Below the pieces are notes generated by a model. That model had not been told where the DNA came from, searched no databases, and saw only the letters and a list, made by a program, of their open reading frames with translations. Positions 50,441 through 64,000 of a DNA stretch of 64,000 bases are shown piece after piece. A program made the position numbers and the translations under genes. Positions within the stretch are counted from its first letter, which is position 1. Every line of letters begins with the position of its first letter. The DNA lies in contig NAOQ01000088.1 of assembly GCA_002751075.1 (NCBI GenBank), positions 2,268 to 66,267 on the forward strand. The letters are read 5' to 3'. This DNA is from Ichthyophonus hoferi. Taxonomy: Eukaryota > Opisthokonta > Ichthyosporea > Ichthyophonida > Ichthyophonidae.

Positions 50441-53400
50441 TACATATTCAAATATTTGTTTTAATCAGAAGTCACAGTCGCAAAAAATTACATTAATTAT
50501 ATATACTAGTTTGTCTGTATATACATATATATAGTACAGCATCTACATATTTGTAAGTTTACAAGTAGAAGTGTTGTTTTGATATCTTTACTATAAATAA
50601 TCCTATCAGTAGAGCATAAGGTATTAGTAAATCACTATACTAATAATGACATTGAATCTGATCTGAGTCAATCACGGATGAGGAGTCTTGTATAGTACAG
50701 CATAAGCTTTGATATATTCAGTGAAAATTTGAGAGTGCTTAATTATAAGAGAAAGTTAGCAGTACTAGTGTTCTTGATAGTTCTAAACACGCAAGCAATT
50801 AGAAAACACCAACCACCAGGTTAACCAGACGGCAGCATCAAAACTAGAGGGGGTTTCAATCCAGATGATAGGATTTGCGATTAAAATTATATTTTTCCCG
50901 ATCAAAAGGAGAACAAATAATTTGAAACTTTTTGTTTTTAATTGTAGTGAAAACCCATTCGTTCAAATAATATCTTATCTGTGGTATGTAATAGAGTTTT
51001 TAAAAGATTACAATTCCTTTAAAATGCAAAGAATAACTCAAAAAATACTCACATACATAAATGATTGATTATATCTATATATTTGTTCCTATTGTCTCGG
51101 AAAAGTTTTACATAATTTTGATCGGGAAAATATAATTTTGATCGGTAAGGTTATAATTTTGTTTGTGAAATCTATCATTTGGATCGAAGCCTCCTATAGC
51201 CAAATTTAATGAGCAGGCGCCCCATCAAAATTAAAAAATAACCAGCCTTTTATGAAGAGACTATGACCAATCACAAGAGAAAATTTAAAGAGAGGAAACA
51301 TAAAGACCAGCAAATATTGCCATATTGTCACGCACAAATACATCATCTCTACTATCACAGGTACCGTAGATGCCGAGAATGCATCTATCTCCGCTGGTAC
51401 TGGCAATTCCAAAAAAAAAAAAAAAAAAAAATAAGGGTTGGAATAAATTCAACGAAAGATATCATGATTGTGGTTAAGCGGACCAGCTATGTGCTTGCAT
51501 TGGCGTTTGTGTATTGGAAGTGTAATTAGCTTGTGCTGGTGTGCTAGTGCTATTACAGTAACTAAAGGTTTTGTAATAGCAAGGTGGAATGAATTTTTAG
51601 GAGTGAAAGGTATGGTTGGGGTTTGATGTGATTGGCTTGGTGAGTAATAAATTGCTACGCAATTCTGTAGTAGCTACTGGGGATTCCAAATAACCGTAAA
51701 ATAACAGCATGATGAGTTGTACTACTATAGATTTTATATGTACATCCAAAGTCGTGTATAACAGAGACCTGTTAGCAACAAACACTGATAATAATAAAAA
51801 TTAATAATATGTACTCTTAAGTAATATTACATGATTTATATATTATATTAAGTACTATTAATAAACGTATTGCAAATGCATCACCTCTATATTAAACGCT
51901 AAAAATATCACTAAATAATAGTTTATATAGTTTATATATGAATATGGCATATCAGCATTAAATAATATATTAAAAAGTAATATATGGTATATATACATGT
52001 ACATGTACATATAATATCAATAATGTTTTTTAAAATAATATGGGTTATCTAGCCACTAGGAATGCATTAAATGCAAAATATAATAGTTATACCTAGTTTG
52101 GTTTTTATATGAAATGATCAATAAGCAATTAATAATAATTCCTTGTTTCCATATGAAATTAAAATCCATTAAGTAATAAGGCTTTATCTCTACAAGCAAT
52201 AAAAATAAAATAAATAACAACTTATCGCCCAAAGATTAAATAATAACCATATATAGAATAATAACAAATAACAAGAAAGAAAGAATAAACGCTATTCAAT
52301 TCTTGACCAGGAACATACTCTAACCCATCATCATTAACCCTTTTGTACATAAGACTGGTCCAATAATTAATTACTGGAACTGGGTTTTCATGAAATTGTG
52401 TAAGATATTTTTATTTTTAAGGTTTCATGCTGAATATATATTCTTTTTCTTGCTTTCTTTTTCATATTTATGCACAGACACAAGTCAATGTTTCGGTTTT
52501 CATAATTTTTTTATAGAAGCTAATTATTAATCTTATATTACTAAATATTATTGAATATTAGAGAATCCTCATCCTTTTAGGCAGGACTTTGCGAAGCAAC
52601 TCGGTCCCTCAGCTCAGAAGTTGATTGAGGTTTGAAATAATATAGACCTATACATTCATTTTGTCATCATTCCCACCAATAAGATAGGATTTAATGACTC
52701 CTATATATGGTATGGTACAAATAATATTTTACAGGCTGAATGAGGGTTTAGTCTCAATTCAGATGTTTCGTTTGGTTTAGGTTTAATTTTTAATTATATT
52801 AATTCAAATATAATAAATAACGATAGTGTAGATATATAACTACACATTGGTTTTTAAAGAAAAATTGTTGCAGAGGATAATTCACACTTATTTGTGTGAT
52901 ACTAATGCAACAACGTGTTAAACACTTCATAATCTGCATATAATAAGCAGAAAGGCAAATATAAGTGGCTGAAGGTCACTGATGAATAAAGCAGATCCAA
53001 AAGATACAGAAAGCCTGCGGTTTTGTCTTATCAACTGACTGACTATGCTCATTCTGTCGTAAGAGGACTCTTACTCGTGTGTGTGCTCACCCATGCAGGT
53101 CAAGAAAGGGATCAAGTATATAATGCAATCATTGATCGATCGATATAGTAATTAATTAGCATCAGCTTTTCAATGCAAATAACGGCAATCTTAAGAAAGT
53201 CCGAGTATTAATTAAAAGTGCACGTATACGTTATTCCTTTTTGGGATACATCCAAATATCGGTTGAATGAGCGCTTAGTATTCCATATATAATTAGAATT
53301 TTCAATTTTTCTCTTGTTATTTGTATTTAAAATTCTTGGAAACTCCCTTCATGGGATTTTTTTTTTTTTTTTGCAATATTTATAATTGGATCATCTTATT

Positions 53401-56400
53401 TTATGTTGCTAGTGTACAATTTTTGCACCAGTAATATAATATAATACATAAAAAAGTAATACACCGTAAATGGCAAGGCTATATAATGTATAAAGTATTT
53501 GACCCCGTCATGTTAAGTTAGGTTAGAAGTACAGCACCATTATCTTAAAATAAACCGGACCAGAATCTTTGTGCCTAGCAACATCATCAACACTTCCTAC
53601 TACTTTTCAATTAGCACGTTATACTTAATAATTAGTAATCTGGTAAACAGACGACATTGACTCTTACTTTTAACACAATTTGATGACCATGAAAACTATT
53701 TAATATTCTCGTGGGTAAAGTATGTTGTTAGAATGACAAGCAAAGAATGAACGTCTTAGCCTTTGAAAGAATAACCACATACTTCCCTCCAAACTAACCA
53801 GACAAATTTTAGATTTTTATTACATAATTGGATTGCCCAACTGATAGGCATGACCACCAATCGGGACTTTCTATATAATAGCGTTACTTTATTGGCTGCC
53901 AAAATATGCGATGGATGCCTGGTTTGTTTGCGACTGTAGCAAATCGCATGGCTATTATTTTTTATTAAATTTTTTTTATAAATTTAAAGCTTTACACAAA
54001 TATATATTTATAAAATTTATTTAATAAAAATAAATAAGTAAAGGTTACATTTATTTGATAATACATTTATGTCAAGCCTTGATGATATGCACGATTTGTG
54101 CCTTGACTTTGCGCCGAAAGAGGTCAGTGATTGGAAGCAATTAGGCTTTTGGATATTTAGATTGACAGGCTATTATTGTATAATAGGCATGCGCTCTTAC
54201 AGCTTATAGATGTAGACACAAATAGATTCATTAAATCTATAACGAAGAAAAAAATACCACAGGCTTTTTTAATGCTAGATGCATTATGCAATTAAAATAA
54301 TTTTCAAAGTTACAATATTTCTTTATTTTTAAGCCTTCAACATGCATGCGTCATATAATTCCCGGTCGGGAGGCACAATCGATGACGATAGTAGAGTAGA
54401 TGCAGAGAGCTTTTGTAATACGACAATAAATATATGTGGGTATAGATCCTTTCGACATATATTTTAAATTAATATTTCCTGTATATTTAATTTATGAGTG
54501 GATAAATGTGTAATAAAATAATTCCTACACGCTTTTAATAGCAATAACCCATGCACACGGCCCGCACTCGCTAGTTCATTTTAGGGAAATTCCCAAACAG
54601 AATTTGTCCGTGCTCTCAAACAATTTATAGTCCAGCGTAATTAACATAATTTATAAAATACTCGTCATAATTCACCACTTCTTACTGATCGATCAAATGT
54701 ATTTGGGGAGATTTTTTACGAGGCTTATTGCCAATTCTCTAGTTCAGTCTTGGCTTCCCACGATCATGAGTGGATTAGTTGAGAGCATAAGCAATAGTTA
54801 CTATGGAATTAAGCTTGTCACAACGCAACTTCATCTGATTTTATAGCTCCGGGCAATCCTAAAAATTAAGGTAATGTGTAATTCTCAGATCGGCTTTCAG
54901 AAATCTTGCACACGCTCCCTCTTAGTTATTATTAATAAGTGGTGAGGAGTCTCTACTAGATTGTTTAATTAATTCGCAACTAATCTAAGTGATTGTCTAC
55001 CAATGTATGTATGCTGACGTCACTTACGGTTATAGGCATATAGATGTACCATTGTACAAGGGTAGATGCGATCGCAAATGATTACTGTAACTTGCATGCA
55101 AAGAGATTAAAAAGAGTAATGTAATTAGGCATAATTAAATAGAAAATTTCCCTTTAAAATAATTACGATTCCTAATTATTTAAACAAGCAGCCTGCAAAA
55201 GGTGTATTTCAGAACAAATGTGAATAGCCGAAAGGATGATTTCAGAATTAAGAATCAAGTATGTTTTTATTTTTCAGGAAGGCTGTGGATTTTGGCCAAA
55301 ACATTAATCAATTTTACAAGAAAAAAGGTAATTCACTTTATTTGATTCATGTATTGGTTTAATTTCTTTCACTCTCAACCGGGAGATGACTGGCTTAAAA
55401 AGATGAAACGGTGATTTGATGAAGAGTTTGTAATAATGATAAGACATTAATTTTTATTAATAGATTGTAATTAACTTGTAGTTAAATGTGATATGATTTA
55501 ATGTGGTGTATAAGAGCACTTATCTTGTGATAGCATTGGAATGTTTATAGAAAACAACAAATTCCCTTTAGATCTCCGAGATGAAGACCAAGAGGAGTAC
55601 GTACTGAATTTTAAAGAGTTACCTAACTTCGTATGCGTGCTTAGTGTTTTAAAAGGTAGGTATGGGGGAAAATATGACCGTGCTAGCAATATTACAAACA
55701 TGTCTTAAAGAGCATCATGTAAAAGGCATGCGCACTACGATATGTGCTGCTGAAGGGTAATGACTTATCTATCCTACGCCATTTGAATATAAATACGGTG
55801 TGACCCCCATAATTAGCCACCCAATCATTTAGAATTCTTAATTGCTTCTCTAAAAATAGATGTTTTAAAGTTACGTTCCAAGCCATCTGTAAAAAAACAA
55901 TAAAGAATCGGGAGAGTCAAACTCCAATGCCTATGTGGATCCAATAAAACCGTGCCCAAAATGTGGTTTTAAAAGAAACAAAGACGAGTAGGTATGTTGC
56001 TATAATTTTGAACGACACTGATAAGAAAATAAAGCAATTCCTTTATTAAAAAGCACTGCTAAACAAACAATGTTTTTCTAGCCTGGTAACTTCATGTATC
56101 AAATAAGCAAATTGTAGGTGGAGCAAGAACAATTGTGGTAATCTAAAGCAATACTATATTATATTATATTAAAAATTCTAACCCATATTCAGCTGAAGTT
56201 AAGACTTTTGGCAAAATATATCTTAAGAAGCAGAGTAATTGCAAACCAATCAGGATTATATTTGTCAGAGTAAGTGAAATGGAAAGCCCATGCATTTCTT
56301 AAAATGATACCATGCCATATCGTATCATGACAACTCTGTTCCAGGACTATATTATATGACCCCACATCAGATTATAGATTTAGCGAAATTCTACGGCAAT

Positions 56401-57866
56401 CAGAGCTATCTCCGTATAGTGTAATTACGCCGGCACACAATTAAGGGCGAAGTATATACGTCCCCGCTATAGATGATGCGGGTAAATTGAAAGGTGGCTT
56501 TAGCTAAAGAGAATGAAAATCAAGATCATCCAGAGTAATAGGACGTATACCATAATAGCTAATATTGTGTGCAGTATACATTGTACTGTTGTGTCAGATC
56601 ATAGTAGAGTACCATGCACTGTTCTTTCTCAATTTTTATTGTTGCTATATACACAGATAGTTATAATGCTTATTCTTTGCTCTATTCTTTCAAGTTAGGT
56701 CCAATTTTCAGATTGGGATAGTTTATGCTATAAAAGTATAATGCTGCGATTAAGTTGGTTATCAAATCATTCCGATTACTCAAATTACTTAGTTCTTGTC
56801 TGCAAACACGATTTGACACTATATATAGATAGATAGATAAATATAGATTTATATATAAATAATCAATAGTGCTTTGTCCATTAAAAGAATTGGTAGATCG
56901 CTTAATAAGTAGTCACTCTCACTCCTATTCATTATCAACAGATTAACGTAGGTCATCTAGTCATTGGAATACAGCAACCTTGTAATTGCAGGTCTTTTAT
57001 TAATAAAAATTGTTGGACCCATTCCTTAATGACTTACCTGCACGTGCGACCAAACTTTGATTATTGCACATTCCGCTCGTTGCTAACGAATCTCTAGACT
57101 ATTGTATGTGAACATGGGACAAAAAGCCTTTCAAAATTCATTAACTATATTTATTTGTAATATATAAAAGAACTACAATTTTGTGAACGTTGATGCGTAA
57201 TTGTTTTCAGCGTCCGTCTGTTTACTTTTTTTTTTGGTTTATTTATTATAATTTTTCTTTCTTGGATATATATTTTTTCACACATAGAATTATTTTTTAA
57301 AGGAAAATTAACTACTCCATCTCCATAATGTATAATTGGAGTTCGATTTGAAGTTTAATTAGTGCCTAATCACCACAATACAGTAAAAACATAGGATTGG
57401 TCAATATCCAAATATGTAGGGAGCCAACCCAATATAAATCATTGTTTCCAATCCAACCTATTATTGGTCTGTTAAGCAATTTAGTTCATCATATAAATTA
57501 ATTGCTTTGGGTATTGGTCTATAATTAAGAAGAAGCTTTGGATACTCAATGAGGATTGGTCCTTTATAAGCACGCATGCCAAATATAAGTATGATGAATG
57601 ATTGAAAAATGTTCAGTTTATTATTCATTACTTATGAAATAGCTTTAAAGTTATTTTGTTGCTAAGAAGTTTTTCCATATTAGTTTATTTTTGTTTGCAT
57701 AATACACATAGTGATAGAATAAGTATTTGATATTTGAAAGATCCGGTTTGATGTCGATCCGCTTAACTCTTAATTTATAGCATTCCAATAGCTGCTAGTA
57801 ATTACAATATAAATATATTGTTACTATACACGTTGTACCCCATTATTTTAATACTGTAACATAGAT
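50441..57866. other. Non-coding interval upstream of the GATA gene
   Basis: No supported gene over 7.4 kb. It contains a 21-A homopolymer (51411-51431), short TA repeats and a few exon-like fragments too weak to call. It is long enough to hold regulatory DNA for the GATA gene, but no element can be named. Confidence 0.5.
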
Positions 57867-59349
57867 ATGGCTGCAACTACAGACTGGTATGTTGCGCGCG
57901 AAGTGCTGATCAGCAGTCTTCTAGAGTACGCTAAAAACACCACACTTCCACATGAGCAATTAAGGGTAAACGAGACGAGCAAAATTGAGAAATACAGCCA
58001 TAACAATAACAATAGTGGGTCAAGTTCGCCCAACTCTGCAAATACTCCACAATCCTCTACCAGTCCTTTTAACTTTCACCACACTGCAAGTACTCCCAGT
58101 GTTTGCGCGAGCGTCGGGTCGTACCATAATAGCTCAGGTGAATAATAAATTGTGCTGTTTTGGTTTTTTAGGATCTCATTCTTACCACTTCAATGCATTT
58201 TCCTACCTTTTTATGACGTTTTGTGCATCACACGATTATAACATGAGGAAAAGTTATTTCCAGATAAATGCATATATGCACCCTTACCTGAGTGCACCAA
58301 TGCCTCTGAAAACGAGTGTGTGGGAAGACAACAAAGCTTTTTTTATACATGCACCTTAAAAATTTGTAGGCAACGCATGTATATAGACTAGACATCTCCA
58401 TCCAGTACTTTCGGACTTATTTACTCAATACTAATATTTAACCTTCATCACACAGGTTCGCTACCCACGTCACCACAGCGACCGCAGGCTGCAACCCCGC
58501 CACTGAGTCCTGAAGGTGGTAACAGCAGCAGTGAAGAGTTCAAGCCAATGGCGGGTCAAGGGGTGGCCGAAGGACAGGCCTGTACTAACTGTCAAACAAC
58601 ATACACCACAATGTGGAGGAAAGATGCTACCTGTCAGATTGTATGCAATGCATGTGGTCTATATGAACGGTTAAATAAGGTCCCAAGACCTCTGCATATG
58701 GCAAACAAGAAAATTCACAGACGCAAACCCAGAAGACGCACCAACCCCGTTCACCCTCCAATACAGGTGTGTACTCATTTAGTGTGTTTTTTATGTTGCT
58801 TTTGCAGTTATAAATGCTATTTGAAATATTTCCAGAGTGTAGTTTTTAGTTTTTTAACTGAAAAATTTCCGGGTATATATCAGTGGGGGTAGTAAATTAG
58901 CAGTTTTGTGGAAATTTTAATATTCAATAACACTGCGCGTTCAAATCTCTCCTCTTCCAATACCCAAGGAAAATCATTCTAACTCGACCGTATTTGCATA
59001 CCCACAGAGAGCCATTGCACCTCTCCTACCACCTACAAATGTGGGGCCATATAACAACGGCCCATTCTCTGGTAACCTCAACCATAATTCAGTCCCTATG
59101 CCTTCTCGCATTCGTTCTTACCCAACACATTATAACCGCCCAAGCAGTTGCCACTCGCCGTCAAATATTAACAACTTTACCTCACCACAATCTCAGCCAC
59201 ATAATAGCTTCCATCCACAATCCCAACCTATTTGGACACGTGAGGGCCCCATGGGCCACCACTTGGGTCCATATGATCCTAATGTATTTGGCGGTTCTTC
59301 TACAAATCTATTATCGCAGCTTGAACAACAATTACTTCAAAGAGTATGA
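57867..59349 (+). CDS. GATA transcription factor with a single zinc finger, 3 exons
   Basis: A sequence-specific nuclear regulator. Exons: 57867-58137, 58456-58766 and 59008-59349 (TGA), with phases 1 and 0, giving 307 residues. The zinc finger is [15 protein letters not shown] through [12 protein letters not shown]. It has the C-X2-C-X17-C-X2-C spacing, with Cys 133, 136, 154 and 157, and is followed by PRPLHM and a basic tail [13 protein letters not shown], as in animal C-terminal GATA fingers. Only this finger is present; the N-terminal finger of bilaterian GATA1-6 is absent. The flanks are Ser/Asn/Pro-rich, as in activation regions. An extra Cys (150) lies inside the finger loop. The short loop and linker lie in a single exon. 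An upstream 5' exon cannot be excluded, but the ATG at 57867 opens a sensible frame. No close coding neighbour is seen on either side. Confidence 0.95.
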
Positions 59350-61831
59350 TATATATGATGGTTATGAATACCCTCCGAAACGAATTATAATTTTTACTTT
59401 TTATAGCAAATTTATTTATTTAGAAGAAAAAGGTCGCATTTTTGGCCGTTTAGTATGTTGCGCTCTCCTAAGCCTTTCTAATAAATACCTGTCCTGATAT
59501 TGGCTAATTAATTTTAAATGAAGCAATCTCTATTTTGGTTGGTCACCCTGTTGTTTTTCTAAAGCGCGTGAAATTTGGAATTTCATTGGTTTTTATTGCT
59601 GTGATTCTGTATTTTTGTACGACAGTCATTTTGTGAATTATTACCTTTTATAATGATCTGGTGGCTTGCTTATAGACTTTTGGGCTTTCAATTATTATGT
59701 GTTTGCCGATGTTAATGTAGTTGTGCTCAATATTCCGGTCCGAATAAAAACAGTCGTATGTAAATCCTTATTGGCTAATGTAGTTTACATGAAACCAGTA
59801 AGGCCCACTAGAATGTCTCGATCTTAATTCTTCAATTGGCTTAACGTGTGTCTTTATTTGGACGGCTTTTTAGCTGATGTCCGCATCGTTAATCCAATCG
59901 CTCATTTTGTTTGCTTAATCTAGACTGACTAATTATTTCATCTAACCCTTGAGTTCATTAAAACAATTAATATTGGACCAATTATTTCATGATCAGCTTT
60001 GTCGGCGGTACCACGTGCTCCTTCGGAGTTGATAATAATAATCTAAATATATACATCGTGATACCAAGCTTATGTACTGTACTTGCAAGTGCTTGGGACA
60101 TTGGAGAATCAAATCATCGCCGCTTTATTGGCTTAACGGTATTGTATGTGTAAGAATGTTTTTGGCTGGGCAAGAAATAGTATAATGCACGAGCTGTGGT
60201 CACATTCTATTAAAATAATAGCAATATTTATTTTTTCTGAAAAAATCGTTCATATATTTTTATGCCTCATGTAGCATCATTATTGATGTGATAGTGAGAC
60301 TTAATTGCATTGTAATATCAATATTGAGGAGGCTTCGAAACACTGCTAATTAGTGTAGTGCAGTATCGTGTATGATATTATCACTTTTAATAAATTGCTT
60401 AACAGCGTAAACAATATGCTCCAAGTTCTATAGCGCAGAACGAGCTAACCTATACTTAAGAATTCATGCAAAACATAAGAGCAATAAAAATCATGTCTCA
60501 GAAGTATATATATATATATATGTATCACATGATTGAGTGGTAATAATAGTAATCGGTAATCAAAAAATAACATATATGGGTGATTATATTGAGTATCCGG
60601 TCGTATCTTATTTTAAACCCAATCAGTATTTAGATTGAGTTGGGAAGGACGGATTATACCGAAGGTTAACATGTAGGTAGCTTGTTTCGCTTGTTTCAGC
60701 AGACTATACGTGCAATGATCCTCCAATATTTTTGATAGTTTAACTCGGTTAATCACCGTATTATTATTATTTTGCCAAATATGCACAGCCTTGCCTTAAA
60801 TAAATCAATATATTATGATATATTTAGGTATGAATTGCACAAAAATTAGTGAGAGTTAAATTATTGATATTATTCTATATAAGTTCCATATTAAGTTGTA
60901 GTTTGCATCCAAATTTTCTCTCCTTGGGCACTGTTCACAACTCACAGCTTGCAGATGGCGGCTCACCTTCAATGAATTAACTGCTTTTAAGGGTAGCACA
61001 TGTGGTATCTACCCACATACGGAATTAAACAATTCTATTATTAGAGTACAAATAAAGACAAATAACTTGCAACTATATCGGATTAAAATATCATATGATG
61101 CATAATGTGATTGGATTAAAGAAACTGAGACTCTCGGGTTGCTATATAGAAAATGGCATTGTGATAGTCTCTAGCCGATTGCTACTTCAACATTAACTTA
61201 AATACATCACGGGCGGAGACTGTCGCAATAATAAAAAAGAAATACACATATATAAAAACATATATAGAATGTTGTTTATGTCCACTAGTGTATTTTCCAA
61301 TTTTTCTGTTTTGTTCATTTTGGATTGTTGCCTTAACTGGAATATTTTCAACCAATTAGGCAACTCGTGGCATGTGACACTTTGTTTATTTGACTAAGTT
61401 TTGTTCCAACAGATCTATCATTTGTTGCTGTACCTTATTTCTACTATGCTTGTCAAATATGTTATTCCGATTTTCATGAGCCCTACCTGTTCTATTTACA
61501 GCTTCTTTTATTAAATTAATTATCAATATAAACTGCTAACCAATTACATCGGGACACAATCTAAATTTAATCGTAGATGTACTTTAATAAAATATCTTAT
61601 GTATGAGACTTTTATTTATCTATCATAATATATCAAAGTGATATCTACCAAGCACTAGCTAATCTACTGTTGCAAGCATTCTATGCCTTCTTGTACAAGA
61701 AATTTAAAACAAAAGAGTATAGATCAAAAGAGTTTTGCAAAATACAACAACTAAGACATAATTGAATTTAAATACACCAGGGTTCTAAAGGTTATCCCAA
61801 TGCGATGGACGGGTTGCAATGGCTTAGGTAA
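59350..61831. other. Non-coding interval downstream of the GATA gene
   Basis: No supported exon, RNA gene or known element. Ends at the second assembly gap. Confidence 0.55.
61700..61831 (+). repeat. 132-bp sequence duplicated on both sides of a gap (left copy)
   Basis: Identical to 62179-62310 at a constant offset of 479. The left copy runs straight into the N run. Confidence 0.97.
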
Positions 61832-62178
61832 NNNNNNNNNNNNNNNNNNNNNNNNNNNNNNNNNNNNNNNNNNNNNNNNNNNNNNNNNNNNNNNNNNNNN
61901 NNNNNNNNNNNNNNNNNNNNNNNNNNNNNNNNNNNNNNNNNNNNNNNNNNNNNNNNNNNNNNNNNNNNNNNNNNNNNNNNNNNNNNNNNNNNNNNNNNNN
62001 NNNNNNNNNNNNNNNNNNNNNNNNNNNNNNNNNNNNNNNNNNNNNNNNNNNNNNNNNNNNNNNNNNNNNNNNNNNNNNNNNNNNNNNNNNNNNNNNNNNN
62101 NNNNNNNNNNNNNNNNNNNNNNNNNNNNNNNNNNNNNNNNNNNNNNNNNNNNNNNNNNNNNNNNNNNNNNNNNNNNNN
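61832..62178. other. Assembly gap (347 N)
   Basis: Unknown bases bordered by two identical 132-bp sequences, so the gap is probably an assembly overlap rather than missing DNA. Confidence 0.99.
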
Positions 62179-62310
62179 AAATTTAAAACAAAAGAGTATA
62201 GATCAAAAGAGTTTTGCAAAATACAACAACTAAGACATAATTGAATTTAAATACACCAGGGTTCTAAAGGTTATCCCAATGCGATGGACGGGTTGCAATG
62301 GCTTAGGTAA
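62179..62310 (+). repeat. 132-bp sequence duplicated on both sides of a gap (right copy)
   Basis: Exact copy of 61700-61831, starting at the first base after the N run. Confidence 0.97.
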
Positions 62311-62396
62311 ACTCTTATCTGTTGATACTATACCTATAGTGATGTCTGTGCTATTGCTATTAGATAGACTCGTATATAGAATGTTGAAACAGCAAA

Positions 62397-63835
62397 ATAT
62401 AGGGTAAGCATAGCATATCTTGTCTTTATTTTAAGCCGTTCCCCTGACAATGAAGGACGCCAAGGAGCGGGCTATAGTGTAATCAAAACTAGAAGCCCCG
62501 TCTCAACCACACAGTGGCTAATTTATATTATTCTAAATACATGGGATACAATGAGACTGTTCGGATCAAACTATATATATACCTAGTATGATATGATTGA
62601 TATACAGCAATTAATCTCAATGTGAATTATTACTACGTAGGTTTGTTAGATCATTTCTCTATTATGCGTACATATTAGTTAAATAATATTTAAATTGATT
62701 AATAGCATATAATAAATAAATAGAATCTATTTTATATTTCAATACAAATAAATAAATCAATAAGGAATCATTGTAACATATTACACGTGTTCCAACATAA
62801 AAAATAGAAAATAATAACTACAATGTAGTTAAGAGGAGCTTTGAAAGATATATTACATTATTTTATATTTATTAAATTGCATTGCCACTCTTGGTAATCT
62901 TAGCAACAAATAGGCCACTGGTATGAGATATTACTGGATCAAATCTCAAACAGTGCGTCATAACTTTAGTGGCTGGCCAATGGGTGCAGTTTATCGAACA
63001 CAGCTCGGCTGTTGAGTTGTTGGATAAAAACCATTCTACGACTTCTTCATTTTGCGCCTTGGTTAAACTACAAGTGCTGTATGTATGCAGATGAGAGAAA
63101 GAGTAAGTGGTTGAACATGTCTATGGATAGCTATTCATTTTTATATACAACAGTTATATAGGGCAAAATCAGTAAATGATTGGCCCCGTTTTAATCACAT
63201 GCAGTAGAAATATACTACCCATATAATATTAAGCACAATAATAATAGTATTACTAACTATTCTAATAATAATAACAACAATAGTAACATAACTAACAGTG
63301 TTAATAAAAATACCAGCAATAATAGTATTAGTACCTATATACTAGGGTGCCCCCTGGCTTCAACAATGTGTATCCTCGAGCTAGAAGAGCCTGTAGAGAG
63401 AGTGACAGAGATGAAAGATTAATTGTATATATATCTTGCTGGGGTACGCGTAATACGCTACAACGATTCTTTAATTAATTATTGATTTGGATTAAAATCT
63501 AAAATATACTATATTTATTTATTATCTTTTTTTAATAAATTTAAGCATTATTTAACTAATATGCACAATACTAAAGAAATTAATTATCAGACTTACGTAG
63601 TAATGATTGATATTGAGATTAATTCTTCTATACCATATTATATTGAGTATACAGTTCGATCTGAATTCTGTCTCCTCGCTTCACATGTGTTTAGAATGGT
63701 ATAAATTAATCGTTGTATGGTTGAAACGAGGCCTCTAGTTTTGTTTTACACTATAGTTCGCTACCTGACATGCGTCATTGTCAGGCTAGCAGCATAAGAT
63801 AAACATAAAGTAAATATACCCTATGCTCTCCTGTT
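62397..63835. mobile_element. Non-autonomous DNA transposon-like element with long terminal inverted repeats (family A)
   Basis: The left arm (about 62397-62665) is matched in reverse complement by the right arm (about 63575-63835). Both arms start with a TAGGGTA-like end, then CCTGACAATGA, ACTATAGTGTAA, CAAAACTAGA, a CGTCTCAACCA-like block, ATTCTAAA, CGGATCAAACT and ATTACTACGTAGGTTTG. The roughly 900-bp middle is AT-rich with no transposase open frame. This fits a foldback or MITE-like DNA element. Solo arms occur at 2610, 25015 and 39560. Confidence 0.72.
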
Positions 63836-64000
63836 CCAACATATGATTGTGACTATATACATATATCGACAAGAAATTTAAAAGAAGAATCTAGACCTAT
63901 ATCTTAATCATCATATCACCAACACTATTATATCATATTATAAAAGGTTATTAGCATTGATAAGGCATAGTATATCGTACCATATCATATATCTTATGAT

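Noticed and set aside
52581-55324. Exon-like pieces at 52581-52629, 54069-54122 and 55278-55324 with AG/GT-like borders
   Set aside because: Phases do not agree between them, one donor is poor, and no protein family is recognised.
55918-55985. CPKCGFKRNKDE, similar to a zinc-ribbon half
   Set aside because: Only one Cys pair and an immediate stop; no partner exon found.
1-64000. CRISPR arrays, operons, rRNA and tRNA genes
   Set aside because: None found; the window is spliced eukaryotic DNA and its tandem repeats lack spacer structure.

Overview
This is eukaryotic, AT-rich nuclear DNA from an early-branching animal, most likely a sponge. That is inferred from the gene set (a talin, a GATA factor with a single zinc finger, a ZMIZ/PIAS-type SP-RING gene), the many short GT-AG introns and the lack of prokaryotic gene layout. 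The species cannot be fixed from the sequence alone. There are two runs of N (23881-24529 and 61832-62178).

Layout. 1-1239 (-): the first three coding exons of a talin, running off the left edge. 3600-6650: a decayed, partly inverted mobile-element-like fossil with a perfect 37-bp hairpin. 8444-14069 (-): a complete 11-exon homoserine kinase, an enzyme of threonine synthesis that most animals lack. 15415-23668 and into the first gap (+): a ZMIZ/PIAS-like SUMO ligase gene with three 39-residue repeats. 26217-29493 (-): DPH4/DNAJC24, a diphthamide J-protein. 30123-32920 (+): complete PRPF31. 36733-39064 (-): a TRIR (C19orf43) homologue. 40477-43188 (+): complete isoprenylcysteine carboxyl methyltransferase (ICMT). 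43189-57866: a gene-poor 14.7 kb stretch with a Ty1/copia-like fossil and a duplicated segment. 57867-59349 (+): the GATA factor. 59350-64000: no gene seen; it holds an assembly gap with duplicated flanks and a roughly 1.4 kb element with long inverted ends.

The six central genes form three head-to-head pairs (HSK/ZMIZ-like, DPH4/PRPF31, TRIR/ICMT), separated by about 1.35, 0.63 and 1.41 kb. They do not form one pathway. They cover housekeeping jobs (splicing, diphthamide, CAAX processing, RNA-associated TRIR), nuclear regulation (ZMIZ-like, GATA), adhesion (talin) and one metabolic gene that is unexpected in an animal.

All exon boundaries were read by eye from GT-AG sites, reading phase and remembered family sequences. 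No alignment or transcript data were available.
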